Positions 8,339 to 16,419 of a stretch of DNA of 64,000 nt are shown one piece after another. Location of the stretch: positions 1,674,001 to 1,738,000 of the forward strand of contig OY970337.1 in the NCBI GenBank assembly GCA_963717475.1, in the 5' to 3' direction. The stretch is from AC-32 sp963717475. Its GTDB lineage: Bacteria > Actinomycetota > Thermoleophilia > Gaiellales > Gaiellaceae. The position numbers and the translations under genes are program-made. The stretch's first letter is position 1; every line of letters starts with the position of its first letter. Below the pieces are notes generated by a model that was not told the origin of the DNA, searched no databases, and saw only the letters and a list, made by a program, of their open reading frames with translations.

Positions 8339-9151
8339 CTATCCAGGTGGATGCCGGTTGGAAGCGGGTCTTGCGGCCTGCTGAACGCACTCCAACGGCC
8401 AGATGACGACGTCCTGGCGCTCGGCCAGGTGGCAGAGCGGCTCACCCTCGAGCTCGAGCCCGTCGGGCGGCATGGTGTTGAGCGAGAGCTCGACCTCGGC
8501 CGGGCGCAGCTCCCACGGCGGGTGGTGGATCTCGGCGCGGTGTAGGCCGCGCGCGTCGCGCGCGTAGAGGCAGTAGCGCTCGGTGAGAAAGTGCTCGAGC
8601 GACCCGGGTTGCGGCTCGAACAACGCGCCGCCCTCAGGCCGGTAGACGGCCTCGAGCACGAACGGCCGCTCGGCGTCGCGGCGGGAGCTCATGAACTCGA
8701 CCCGCTCCCCGCGGCGCACTAGGGACGCACGCGAGTGGAAGTACGGGAGCCGGTAGGTGCGCCGCGCTGCCTCGACCGCGAGCCGGCTCGGCGTGTCGAG
8801 GCTGAAGAACCAGATCCCTGGCTTGCCCTCGGAGGCGACGTACGTGCGGACGTTCAGCTCCGGGAAGCTCGAGACGACCGGCACCGGCAGCGTCCCGCGC
8901 AGGCGAAACCCGCTGATCAGAAATGGCGTGATTCCGAGCCAGGCGCTGCCGTCGTGCTCCTGGAGCTCGAGCTCCTCGGGAACGAGCTTCCGCAATGCGC
9001 TCGCGTCGACCCGCCAGTGCATGAAGAGCAGCTCCTCCCAGGACTGGGCGATCGTCCAGGGCTCGCCTCGCAGCGGCCACGGCCGGTGGTCGGTGCGCTC
9101 CAGGCCTGCCCGCTGGCGGACCGGTGCATCGAGGAAGTCGAGCGCGCTCAC
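8339..9151 (-). CDS. DUF2071 (YqjF) family protein
   Basis: 270 residues matching the YqjF/DUF2071 pattern: an N-terminal WEELLFMHWRVDASALRKLV segment, the PEELELQEHDGSAWLGITPF strand region and the later ELNVRTYV and GIWFFSLD motifs. The family is cytosolic and has no established reaction. The gene starts with GTG 9151, lies 41 bases after hpd and 20 bases before the secreted-protein start, all on the minus strand, so it is probably co-transcribed with them. No membrane segment or signal peptide is visible. Confidence 0.8.
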   Translation of the reverse strand: MSALDFLDAPVRQRAGLERTDHRPWPLRGEPWTIAQSWEELLFMHWRVDASALRKLVPEELELQEHDGSAWLGITPFLISGFRLRGTLPVPVVSSFPELNVRTYVASEGKPGIWFFSLDTPSRLAVEAARRTYRLPYFHSRASLVRRGERVEFMSSRRDAERPFVLEAVYRPEGGALFEPQPGSLEHFLTERYCLYARDARGLHRAEIHHPPWELRPAEVELSLNTMPPDGLELEGEPLCHLAERQDVVIWPLECVQQAARPASNRHPPG

Positions 9152-9192
9152 GGAGGGCGGATGCCCTACGCCTCGCGGGCGAAAACGCCGGG

Positions 9193-10293
9193 CTAGAGGT
9201 TGCCGCGGAGCGCCTGCTCGCGCTCGATCGACTCGAAGAGGGCCTTGAAGTTGCCCTCGCCGAAGGTCGTCGCGCCGTGGCGCTCGATCACCTCGAAGAA
9301 GACCGTCGGCCGGTCCTGCGTGGTCTTCGTGAAGATCTGCAGCAGGTAGCCGTCCTCGTCGCGGTCGGCCAGGATCTTGAGCCGCTGCAGGTCGGAGTAG
9401 TCCTCGCCGATCTCCCCCACGCGCGACTCGACGTCCTCGTAGTACGTGTCCGGGGTGTCGAGGAAGAGCACGCCGCGCTCCTTCATCGCCGTGACGGTGC
9501 CGACGATGTCCTCGCTCTGGAGGGCGATGTGCTGCACGCCCGGCCCGTGGTTGAACTCGAGGTACTCCTCGATCTGGCTCTTGCGCTTGCCCTCGGCCGG
9601 CTCGTTGATCGGGAACTTGATCTTGCCGCTGCCGTCCGCCATCACCTTGGACATCAGCGCCGAATATTCGGTCTGGATCTGGTCATCGCCGAAGTGGACG
9701 ATGTTCGTCATTCCGAAGACGCGCTCGTAGAACTCGACCCAGTGGTCCATGCGGCCGAGCTCGACGTTGCCGACGACGTGGTCGAGCGCCTTCAGGCCGA
9801 CCCCGCGACTCGCCTGGCCGTTCGGCGAGACGGACCGGTAGCCGGGCGCGAACGGCCCGCCGTAGCCGGAGCGGTCGACGAACATGTGGGTCACGTCTCC
9901 GTACGTCCCGATCTGCGCGAGCTCGATCGAGCCGTGCTCGTCGTCCACGCGGCGCGGCTCGACCAGTCCACGGGCGCCGCGCTGGACGGCCTGGCGATAG
10001 GCCTCGGTCGCGTCCGGAACCCGCAGCGCGATCGTCCTGGCCGCGTCGCCGTGGCGGGCGGCGTACTGCGTGACCTCGCTGTCGGCCCGCAGGCCGCTCG
10101 TGACGACGAGGCGGATCTCCCCCTGCTCCAGCACGTACGAGGCGCGGTCGCGGACGCCGGTCTCGGGGCCGGCGTAGGCGGTCGGCGTGAAGGCGAACGC
10201 GTGCTCGTAGAAGTAGGCAGCCTGCTTGGCGTTCCCGACCCAGAGCTCGACGTGGTCCCAGCCTTCGAGCGGCATGAAGTCGGTGGCGCTCAC
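9193..10293 (-). CDS. hpd: 4-hydroxyphenylpyruvate dioxygenase
   Basis: Converts 4-hydroxyphenylpyruvate to homogentisate, the step directly before HmgA. The 366-residue protein has two glyoxalase-fold halves. The three Fe(II) ligands are identifiable: His in KALDHVVGNVE near residue 173, His in GPGVQHIALQS near 257 and Glu in VFFEVIER near 338. The start is GTG 10293, with TAGAAT 6 bases upstream; that hexamer also carries the stop of the transporter gene 10303-11847, so it may be either an internal leaderless promoter or coincidence. The pathway partners hmgA and the FAH hydrolase lie in the neighbouring minus-strand operon. Confidence 0.95.
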   Translation of the reverse strand: MSATDFMPLEGWDHVELWVGNAKQAAYFYEHAFAFTPTAYAGPETGVRDRASYVLEQGEIRLVVTSGLRADSEVTQYAARHGDAARTIALRVPDATEAYRQAVQRGARGLVEPRRVDDEHGSIELAQIGTYGDVTHMFVDRSGYGGPFAPGYRSVSPNGQASRGVGLKALDHVVGNVELGRMDHWVEFYERVFGMTNIVHFGDDQIQTEYSALMSKVMADGSGKIKFPINEPAEGKRKSQIEEYLEFNHGPGVQHIALQSEDIVGTVTAMKERGVLFLDTPDTYYEDVESRVGEIGEDYSDLQRLKILADRDEDGYLLQIFTKTTQDRPTVFFEVIERHGATTFGEGNFKALFESIEREQALRGNL

Positions 10294-10302
10294 ACAGCGA
10301 TT

Positions 10303-11847
10303 CTACTTCCGCGGCTGAACGGCCGCGGTCGCGCCGGGCTGCGGGGAAGCCTCGTCGCCGAAGACGGGCTCGTCCTCGACGCCCTTCCGCAGCGGCACCT
10401 CGCGCACCCAGAGCAGCGAGATCACGAACACGAGGGCGCAGAGGCCCGCAGCTGCCAGGAATGCCGGATGGAGCGCATCCGCGAGCGCGACCCGGCCGGC
10501 TAGCGGCAGGCGATGGATGACCGTCGCCTCCCCGCGCACGTTCGCCGGCAGCTGCTGGTTGACGATCACGCCCATCAGCGTCACGCCGAGCGTCGAGCCG
10601 ATCGAGCGCGAGAACTGCGTGAGCGCCGTCGCCGAGCCCATCGAACGCCGCGGCACCGAGTTCTGCACCGAGAGCACGAAGATCTGCATCATCGAGCCCA
10701 GGCCGATGCCCGCGATGACCATGTTGCGCGCGGCCTCGCCGTTCGTCGTCCCCACGCCCATGTCCGCGAGCAGCAGCATCCCGATTCCGAGCACGACCGG
10801 CCCGAAAAGCGTGTTCGGCCGGTACCGGCCCGTGCGCGAGACGAGCTGGCCGGAGAGGAAGCTCGTGATCACCGCGCCGAGCATCAGCGGAGTCAGCACG
10901 ATCCCGGAAGAGGTTGCCGAGGTGCCGATCACACCCTGCACGAAGAGCGGGACGAAGCTGATCGTCCCGAACATCGCCGCGCCGACGAGCGCCATGCAGG
11001 CGACGCTCGAGGCGACTGTCTGGTTACGGAGCAGGTCGAAGGGCAGGATCGGCTCGCGCACGCGCCGCTCGATCAGCGCGAAGATGCCGAGCAGCGCCGC
11101 CGACGCCATCAGCGCCCCGACCACCTGCGGCGAGTGCCACGGGTACTCGCGGCCGCCCCAGACGAGTCCGAGCAGGAGGGCGGTCGTCCCGAGGGCCAGG
11201 ATCGCGGCGCCGAGCCAGTCGATCGAATGCTCCTGCTTCGTCCGCCGGCGCGGCATGGTCACGATGATCACGGCCATCGCGAGCCCGCCCACCGGCAGGT
11301 TGACGTAGAAGATCCAGCGCCAGCTGAAGTTGTCGACGATGAACCCGCCGATCAGCGGCCCGATGATCGACGCCGCGGCGAAGACGGAGCCGATCAGGCC
11401 CTGGTAGCGGCCGCGGTCGCGCGGCGGGACGATCATTCCGACCATGGCGAGCGTCAGCGGGAAGAGGCCGCCGGCGCCGACACCCTGGACCGCGCGGAAC
11501 ACGACCAGCTGGACCATGTTCTGCGCCAGGCCGCAGAGCGCCGAGCCGACGAGGAAGATCGAGATCGCGACGAGGAAGAGCGGCTTGCGCCCGTGGACGT
11601 CGCCGAGCTTCCCGTAGATCGGCACCGTCACGGTCGAGCCGAGCATGTAGGCGGTGAAGACCCACGAGTACTGCGAGATCCCGCCGAGCTCGGAGACGAC
11701 CCTCGGGAGTGCGGTCGCGACGATCGTCTGGTCGAGAGCTGCGAGGAGCAGCGTCACCATCAGGCCCGAGTAGATGGCAAGCACTCGGCCTTTCGAGAAC
11801 GGGTAGCCGGGCGGCGTCCGTTCCAGCCGTTGCCTGAGAGTGCTCAC
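10303..11847 (-). CDS. DHA2-family MFS drug/proton antiporter (EmrB/QacA type)
   Basis: 514 residues with about 14 hydrophobic segments, the DHA2 length. Family motifs are present: LDQTIVATALPRVV in the first membrane helix (motif D1), GKLGDVHGRKPLF in the first cytoplasmic loop (motif A) and GGFIVDNFSWRWIFYVNLPVG in the fifth-helix region (motif C). Such proteins export amphipathic drugs or metabolites. The GTG start at 11847 overlaps the stop of the EamA gene by 4 bases, and the stop is 10 bases before hpd, so it could export an aromatic intermediate, but nothing in the sequence fixes the substrate. Confidence 0.88.
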   Translation of the reverse strand: MSTLRQRLERTPPGYPFSKGRVLAIYSGLMVTLLLAALDQTIVATALPRVVSELGGISQYSWVFTAYMLGSTVTVPIYGKLGDVHGRKPLFLVAISIFLVGSALCGLAQNMVQLVVFRAVQGVGAGGLFPLTLAMVGMIVPPRDRGRYQGLIGSVFAAASIIGPLIGGFIVDNFSWRWIFYVNLPVGGLAMAVIIVTMPRRRTKQEHSIDWLGAAILALGTTALLLGLVWGGREYPWHSPQVVGALMASAALLGIFALIERRVREPILPFDLLRNQTVASSVACMALVGAAMFGTISFVPLFVQGVIGTSATSSGIVLTPLMLGAVITSFLSGQLVSRTGRYRPNTLFGPVVLGIGMLLLADMGVGTTNGEAARNMVIAGIGLGSMMQIFVLSVQNSVPRRSMGSATALTQFSRSIGSTLGVTLMGVIVNQQLPANVRGEATVIHRLPLAGRVALADALHPAFLAAAGLCALVFVISLLWVREVPLRKGVEDEPVFGDEASPQPGATAAVQPRK

Positions 11848-12758
11848 CTGCGCACAGCCTCCGGCGCAAGCGCAGGCTGCACAGGTGCGAGGCGGTCGCG
11901 GGAGAGGACGATGCCCGCCGCGATCGCGAGGCCGCCGACGACCTGAAGCCTGGTGATCGGCTCGGAGAGCAGGAGCAGGGCGAAGATCGCCGCGATGAAC
12001 GGCTGCAGGTTCGCGAAGACCGCGGCGCGCGACGGCCCCACCCGGGCGATCGCGCCGAACCAGAGCAGGTTCGCGACCACGAGCGGCCCGATCACCGCGA
12101 ACGCGTAGAGGAGCCAGATCGAGGCGCTGAAGCCGTAGTCCTGCGCCGCGAGCTGGTGCGACCCGATCGCGACGAGGGGGATCGTCCCGGCGACGAACGC
12201 GAGCGCGCTCACGCGGAGCGGCGAGTAGCGGCCGAGCACCGGCGCCGCAGCGACGGAGTAGAACGCCCAGGTGACCGCCGCGCCGAGCGCGAGCAGGACA
12301 CCCCAGAGGTGCTTCGACAACCCGCCGCCGGAGCCAACCGCCACCAGCGCGGCGCCGCAGAGCGCGAGGACGGCCGCCAGCCAGAAGCGCAGGCCGACGC
12401 GGTCGATGCCGAGCGCGAAGGCGAACAGGCCCGCGATCACCGGCAGGGTGCCGAACAGAAGCGCGACCGTCGTCGCCGTCGTCAGCTTGATCGCGTAGAC
12501 GAACGTGAGCTGGTTCAGGCAGATCCCGATCAGCGCGGCGCCGGAGAGCAGGACCAGGTCGCGGCGGCGCATCGAGAGCGACCCCTCCCGCGAGTACGCG
12601 AGCCCCGCGAGGATCGACGCGGCCATGCCGAAGCGCAGGCTGGCGTAGGCGAGCGGCTGGAACCCGTGCGAGAGGACGTACTTCGTGACGGTGAAGTTGA
12701 GGCCCCAGAGGGTTACCGTCGCCAGCAGCATCAGGTCTGCCGGCCCGGGGCGTCGCAT
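11844..12758 (-). CDS. EamA/DMT-family transporter
   Basis: 304 residues with ten predicted membrane helices arranged as two EamA repeats. The first repeat opens with MLLATVTLWGLNFTVTKY and the second with HLWGVLLALGAAVTWAFY; IARVGPSRAAVFANLQPFIA is the usual end-of-repeat signature. Members export amino acids, nucleosides or related metabolites. ATG 12758 is chosen over ATG 12776 and GTG 12803 because TAGGTT lies 7 bases before it, the spacing seen at other probable leaderless starts here. It is the first gene of the unit containing the DHA2 transporter and hpd. Confidence 0.85.
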   Translation of the reverse strand: MRRPGPADLMLLATVTLWGLNFTVTKYVLSHGFQPLAYASLRFGMAASILAGLAYSREGSLSMRRRDLVLLSGAALIGICLNQLTFVYAIKLTTATTVALLFGTLPVIAGLFAFALGIDRVGLRFWLAAVLALCGAALVAVGSGGGLSKHLWGVLLALGAAVTWAFYSVAAAPVLGRYSPLRVSALAFVAGTIPLVAIGSHQLAAQDYGFSASIWLLYAFAVIGPLVVANLLWFGAIARVGPSRAAVFANLQPFIAAIFALLLLSEPITRLQVVGGLAIAAGIVLSRDRLAPVQPALAPEAVRR

Positions 12759-12765
12759 ATGCCTG

Positions 12766-12782
12766 AACCTACCCATTAGGCT
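12766..12782. promoter_or_regulatory. divergent leaderless -10 elements (EamA gene / fabL operon)
   Basis: TAGGTT on the minus strand (12766-12771) is 7 bases before the EamA ATG, and TAGGCT on the plus strand (12777-12782) is 7 bases before the ATG of the 91-residue protein at 12790. Neither overlaps a coding region if these starts are right, and only 31 bases separate the two start codons, which leaves no room for leaders. No -35 boxes are evident. Confidence 0.5.
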
Positions 12783-12789
12783 TCCAGCC

Positions 12790-13065
12790 ATGCGTGAGCC
12801 CACCCGCGACGACGTCGACGCGCTCGTCGGGCCCGCGACGCCGCACTTCGCGTACCAGCTGCGGGCGCGGGTGCGCGAGCTGGTCCAGGAGCTACCGAAA
12901 GACCACGACGTGCGCCGCTACGCAGAGGAGAAGGTCGAGCTGCTCGACCGGCTCGGCCACGCGTCCTCGAAGGCGGACGAGGGTCCTCGCGTCCCGCGCG
13001 ACCGTGTGGGCTGGCGGGAGATCCCGAGCTCCGCGCCCGCGGACGAGCCGCTCCCACGGCGATGA
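12790..13065 (+). CDS. conserved-looking 91-residue protein upstream of fabL
   Basis: Small charged cytosolic protein beginning MREPTRDDVDALVGPATPHF. Residues 20-60 look helical (YQLRARVRELVQELPKDHDV, then a helix with EEKVELLDRLGHASS), and the C-terminal third is proline- and arginine-rich. The stop overlaps the fabL ATG (ATGA), so it is coupled to fatty-acid enoyl reductase. The start is supported by TAGGCT 7 bases upstream. I do not recognise a family and assign no function. Confidence 0.7.
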   Translation: MREPTRDDVDALVGPATPHFAYQLRARVRELVQELPKDHDVRRYAEEKVELLDRLGHASSKADEGPRVPRDRVGWREIPSSAPADEPLPRR

Positions 13066-13799
13066 ATTTCGACGGCCAGTCCGTTCTCGTGACGGGCGGC
13101 TCGCGGGGGATCGGACGAGCGATCGCGCTCCGCTTCGCAGAGCTCGGAGCGGCCCGCGTGGCGATCGGCTACCTGCGCAACGACCGCGCCGCGGAGGCCG
13201 TCGCCGACGAGCTGCGTGCGGCCGGCGCGGAGCCGCTGCTCGTCCGGGGCAACGTCTCCTCGGACCGCGTCGTCTCCGAGGCGGCGGAGCTCGGGCCGTT
13301 CGACGCCGTCGTCCACAACGCGGCGACCGGCGTGATCCGGCCGGCGCTCGAGACCGAGGACAAGCACTGGGACTGGACGGTCTCCGCGAACGCGCGCGCT
13401 CTCCTCGCGCTCGCGCGGGGGCTCGTGCCGGGCATGCGCGAGGGCTCGTCGTTCGTCGGCATCTCGAGCCTCGGCTCGACACGCGTCCTCGAGAACTACG
13501 TGCTCGTCGGCGTCTCCAAGGCCGCGCTCGAGGCCGTCGTCCGCTACCTCGCGGTCGAGCTCGCCCCGCGCGGGATCCGCGTCAACGCCGTCTCCGCCGG
13601 GGTCGTCGAGACAAACGCGCTCGACCACTTCCCGAACCGCGAGCAGATGATCTCGGAGAGCCTCGCGCGGACCCCAGCCGGCCGGCTGGTCGAGCCGAGC
13701 GACGTCGCCGACGCCGTGTGCTTCCTCTGCTCGCCGGCCGCCGAAATGGTTCGCGGCCAGACCCTCGTCGTGGACGGCGGATTTTCCCTCCTGGCCTGA
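13062..13799 (+). CDS. fabL: enoyl-[acyl-carrier-protein] reductase, FabL-type SDR
   Basis: 245-residue short-chain dehydrogenase with the NADP-binding TGGSRGIGRAIALRF at the N-terminus and NAATG after strand 4. The active site is of the atypical Tyr-x6-Lys kind, NYVLVGVSK near residue 149, as in the enoyl reductases FabI and FabL, rather than Tyr-x3-Lys. C-terminal segments LDHFPNREQM, TPAGRLVEPSDVAD and RGQTLVVDGGFSLL match my recollection of Bacillus FabL closely. It would catalyse the last reductive step of fatty-acid elongation. ATG overlaps the upstream stop and the stop overlaps the methyltransferase start. Confidence 0.85.
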   Translation: MNFDGQSVLVTGGSRGIGRAIALRFAELGAARVAIGYLRNDRAAEAVADELRAAGAEPLLVRGNVSSDRVVSEAAELGPFDAVVHNAATGVIRPALETEDKHWDWTVSANARALLALARGLVPGMREGSSFVGISSLGSTRVLENYVLVGVSKAALEAVVRYLAVELAPRGIRVNAVSAGVVETNALDHFPNREQMISESLARTPAGRLVEPSDVADAVCFLCSPAAEMVRGQTLVVDGGFSLLA

Positions 13800-14425
13800 T
13801 GGAGCCCACCGACACCAACCTCCGCGCCTGGGAGGACGCCCACCGCAAGCTGCGGCGCGGCGGCGGCAGGCGCGGGTTGCCGAAGCCGGTGCGCGAGCGG
13901 CTCCCGGACCTCGACGGCCGCCACGTCCTGCACCTGACCTGCGGCGCCGGCCGCGAGACCGCGGCGCTGATCGGGCTCGGAGCCCTGGTCACCGGCGTCG
14001 ACAGCTCCGAGGAGACCGTGCGCGCCGCCCGCAAGCGGCTACCGGACGCAGCGCTCGTCGCGGCCGACGTCCAGGCGCTCCCCGTCGAGCTGCGGCGCGG
14101 CCGCTTCGACCTCGTCTACTCCTCGTGGGGAACGCTCGCGCTCGTCTCGAGCCTGCCCGCCTGGGCGGCCGGGATCTCGGCGGCGCTGCGCAAGAGCGGC
14201 GTGCTGCTCGCCTACGACGAGCACCCGGTGGCGGCCTGCCTCGACCAGATGCTGCACTGGCACGAGAGCTACTTCGAGGCGTGGCCGGTCGGAGCGGTCG
14301 CCGAGTCGCTGGTCGGCGCCGGCCTGCAGCTCGAGCGGCTCGAGGAGCTGCCGGACCCGAACCGCTGGGGACGCCGCGAGATCCGGGTCCCGGGCGACCT
14401 GGTCGTCGTCGCCCGAAAGCCCTAG
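13799..14425 (+). CDS. class I SAM-dependent methyltransferase
   Basis: 208 residues. The SAM-binding motif I is HLTCGAGRETAALIGLG, followed by the acidic residue of motif II in VTGVDSSEET and motif III-like ALVAADVQALP. The middle contains FDLVYSSWGTLALV, usual for small-molecule methyltransferases. The start ATG 13799 shares one base with the fabL stop (TGATG). The last 4 bases overlap the convergent proline dehydrogenase gene. The methyl acceptor is unknown; coupling to fabL does not by itself imply a lipid substrate. Confidence 0.8.
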   Translation: MEPTDTNLRAWEDAHRKLRRGGGRRGLPKPVRERLPDLDGRHVLHLTCGAGRETAALIGLGALVTGVDSSEETVRAARKRLPDAALVAADVQALPVELRRGRFDLVYSSWGTLALVSSLPAWAAGISAALRKSGVLLAYDEHPVAACLDQMLHWHESYFEAWPVGAVAESLVGAGLQLERLEELPDPNRWGRREIRVPGDLVVVARKP

Positions 14426-15345
14426 CTCGACCCGTTGCGGCCCGGGATCAGGCGGTTGAGCGTGTCCGCCGCGATGTAGCCCGCGATCTTCGGGTTCTCC
14501 TGCAGCCGCCGCATCGAGTAGGCGTACCAGTGGCGGCCGAACGGCGTGTAGATCCGGAGCCGGTGCCCCGCGCGGACGAGCTCGTCGCCCAGCGCCGGCC
14601 GAACGCCGAGCAGCATCTGGAACTCGTATTCCTCGCGACCGAGGCCCCGCTCCTCGATGCCCTTCTGCGCCTGCTCGATGAGCCACTCGTCATGCGTCGC
14701 GATCCCGACGTAGCAGCCCGCGTCCCAGAGCGCGTCGAGCACGCTCACGAAGTTGCTCTGGATCGCCTCGAAGTCCCGATAGGCGATCGCCGCAGGCTCG
14801 AGGTAGATGCCCTTGCACAGGCGCACGCTCGGCCGCAGCTCGGCGAGCGCTCGCACGTCCTCGAGCGTCCGCTTGAGCCGCGCCTGCAGGACGACCCCGA
14901 CGTTCTCGTGACCGGCTTCGCGCAGCTCACGGTAGAGCCGCAGGTTGTCATCCGTCGTCGACGAGTCCTCCATGTCGATCCGCACGAAGTTGCCGCCCGC
15001 CGCGTGGCTGACGACGTCGACGAGGTTCTCACGGCAGAGCTCGTAGCCGAGCCCGAGGCCGAGCGCCGTCAGCTTGACGCTGACGTTCGAGTCGAGTCCC
15101 TCGCGCTCGATCGCTTCGAAGGCCAGGCGGTAGGCGCCCGCGATGGCGCGCGCTTCGTCGGGGTTCGTGATCTCCTCGCCGAGGACGTCGATCGTCGCGA
15201 GCTTCCCCTCGGCGTTGACCTCCCGCACGACCCGCAGCGCGTCCTCGAGCTCCTCGCCGGCGATGTAGCGCGATGAGATCCGCCGCACGACCGTCTTCGG
15301 GACAGCCGGGAGCATCCGGACGATGGCGCGGTCGACGAGGGCCAC
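14422..15345 (-). CDS. proline dehydrogenase
   Basis: 307-residue monofunctional FAD enzyme oxidising L-proline to pyrroline-5-carboxylate at the membrane. Family signatures visible include SVKLTALGLGL near residue 90, the FAD-contacting FVRIDMEDSS near 120, VRLCKGIYLEP near 175 and YEFQMLLGVRP near 245. The C-terminal RIYTPFGRHWYAYSMRRLQE contains the substrate-binding Arg pair. The start is GTG 15345, with TAGAAT 10 bases upstream overlapping the stop of the MarR gene. No P5C dehydrogenase is seen nearby. Confidence 0.92.
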   Translation of the reverse strand: MALVDRAIVRMLPAVPKTVVRRISSRYIAGEELEDALRVVREVNAEGKLATIDVLGEEITNPDEARAIAGAYRLAFEAIEREGLDSNVSVKLTALGLGLGYELCRENLVDVVSHAAGGNFVRIDMEDSSTTDDNLRLYRELREAGHENVGVVLQARLKRTLEDVRALAELRPSVRLCKGIYLEPAAIAYRDFEAIQSNFVSVLDALWDAGCYVGIATHDEWLIEQAQKGIEERGLGREEYEFQMLLGVRPALGDELVRAGHRLRIYTPFGRHWYAYSMRRLQENPKIAGYIAADTLNRLIPGRNGSS

Positions 15346-15358
15346 AGGCTCCGCGATT

Positions 15359-15859
15359 CTAGGAGGCGCGCTGCTCGAACTCGCGCATCAAGCGGCGCAG
15401 CAGTGCGTTCAGCTGGCGCTGCTCGTCCTTGGTGAGCGCGTCTGCGATCAAGGACTCCTTCGCCGCCTGTGCTCCGAGCGCCTTCGCCCAGACCCGCTCG
15501 CCGGCCTTCGTGAGCTCGACGATTACGCCGCGCCGGTCCTCCGGGTCGGGCAGGCGCCGGATGAAACCTCGCTCCTCGAGCCTGTCGAGCCGGTTCGTCA
15601 TCGCTCCGGTCGAAAGGTCCGAGCGACGCGCGAGCTGGCCGGCCGAGCGCCGGTAGGGCGGCGGCTGCAGCCGCAGCGAGCTGATCACCTTCCACTCCCC
15701 TTCGGCGAGGCCGTGCTCGCTCAGCGTCTCGTCGGCCATGGTGTGGAACCGGCGGCGAAGGCCGTTGATGCGGTCGACGATCCCCTCCACCTCGGGGTCG
15801 ACCCCGGGCAGGTCGTGCTCGGACAGGAACCGGTCGATGTGGTCAGGATCGGCAGTCAC
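15359..15859 (-). CDS. MarR-family transcriptional regulator
   Basis: 166 residues with a winged helix-turn-helix: the recognition region is SAGQLARRSDLSTGAMTNRL, followed by the MarR wing RLPDPEDRRGVIVELT. N- and C-terminal helices would form the dimer interface. GTG 15859 is preferred over ATG 15913 because the longer form would place the operator and promoter inside the coding sequence, whereas the shorter form has AGGA 7 bases upstream and a complete promoter (TTGACG, 17 bases, CAGGAT) ending 6 bases before the GTG. It probably represses itself and the divergent small gene through the palindrome at 15884-15895, and is 13 bases upstream of proline dehydrogenase on the same strand. Confidence 0.85.
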   Translation of the reverse strand: MTADPDHIDRFLSEHDLPGVDPEVEGIVDRINGLRRRFHTMADETLSEHGLAEGEWKVISSLRLQPPPYRRSAGQLARRSDLSTGAMTNRLDRLEERGFIRRLPDPEDRRGVIVELTKAGERVWAKALGAQAAKESLIADALTKDEQRQLNALLRRLMREFEQRAS

Positions 15860-15865
15860 GGGCGA

Positions 15866-15938
15866 ATCCTGATCGAAATTTCTCTTGACGTCAAGCTTCT
15901 TGACTTGTAGCATCTTGTCTTGAAGTAAAGATACTTTA
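15866..15938. promoter_or_regulatory. divergent promoters with shared MarR-type operator
   Basis: A perfect palindrome CTTGACGTCAAG lies at 15884-15895. Read to the right it supplies -35 TTGACG (15885-15890), a 17-base spacer and -10 TAGCAT (15908-15913) for the small plus-strand gene. Read to the left it supplies -35 TTGACG (15889-15894), a 17-base spacer and CAGGAT (15866-15871) ending 6 bases before the marR GTG. A second inverted repeat, TAAAG-ATA-CTTTA (15926-15938), sits just past the rightward start. A dimer bound to the palindrome would cover both -35 elements at once. Confidence 0.75.
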
Positions 15939-15956
15939 GCTCAAGGGAGGGCTGGG

Positions 15957-16145
15957 ATGTTCGAGCACGAGACACGAATCGAGTACGTCACGACGAGACC
16001 GGAGCAGATGCGTCGAGACTGGCCCGCCACCAGGCCTGCCAGGTACACCCTCGGCGAATGGCTGATCAGGCTGGGACGGCGCCTCGCCGCCCCTGAGCCG
16101 CAGCCCCGCTCAGCCCTCGCGCATAAAGCCCTGCCGCGCTGCTGA
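15957..16145 (+). CDS. 62-residue basic protein, divergent from marR
   Basis: Begins at ATG 15957 with a strong GGGAGGG about 5 bases upstream and a near-consensus promoter at 15885-15913. The product starts MFEHETRIEYVTTRPEQM and has an amphipathic, arginine-rich segment TLGEWLIRLGRRLAAPEP. It has no signal peptide. The promoter overlaps the MarR palindrome, so this is the prime target of the regulator. The last 36 bases overlap the convergent gene 16110-16409. No family recognised. Confidence 0.55.
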   Translation: MFEHETRIEYVTTRPEQMRRDWPATRPARYTLGEWLIRLGRRLAAPEPQPRSALAHKALPRC

Positions 16146-16409
16146 GACCAGCGCGACGGCTTCCGGGAAGAGGACGCGCATGGCGTCCCGGAGCGCGATT
16201 GCCTGCTCGTCCGCGCCGCCCGGCGCGTTCACCTGCTGGAGCGCGGCCGCGGTCAGCTCGACGGCGGTGTTCAGGGTCAGGGTCGCGAACTGCTCGCGCT
16301 GAGCCTCCTGCACCGTCTCCGCCTGCTGCTCGGCGAACTCCCGCAGGCTGCGCATCAGGTCCTCGGGATCTCCCCCGAACGGAAAGCCAAATCCGCCACT
16401 TCCTTCCAT
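16110..16409 (-). CDS. 99-residue protein of unknown function
   Basis: Small acidic protein: a Gly/Phe-rich start (MEGSGGFGFPFGGDPEDLM) followed by a helical, Gln- and Glu-rich region (LREFAEQQAETVQEAQREQF) and Ala-rich helices. Codon use is strongly GC3-biased, as expected of a real gene here. The start is 11 bases after the stop of the upstream minus-strand gene, with TAGGCT 7 bases before the ATG carrying that stop. Not recognised; a small helical cytosolic protein. Confidence 0.65.
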   Translation of the reverse strand: MEGSGGFGFPFGGDPEDLMRSLREFAEQQAETVQEAQREQFATLTLNTAVELTAAALQQVNAPGGADEQAIALRDAMRVLFPEAVALVSAARQGFMREG

Positions 16410-16419
16410 CGCGGCCAGC

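Noticed and set aside
9124..10503. Plus-strand open frame of 459 codons opposite hpd
   Set aside because: Antisense to hpd, whose iron ligands and length are correct; no motif on the plus strand.
15860..15913. ATG 15913 as the start of the MarR regulator
   Set aside because: It would put the palindromic operator and the leftward promoter inside the coding region, and the extra N-terminus is not MarR-like.
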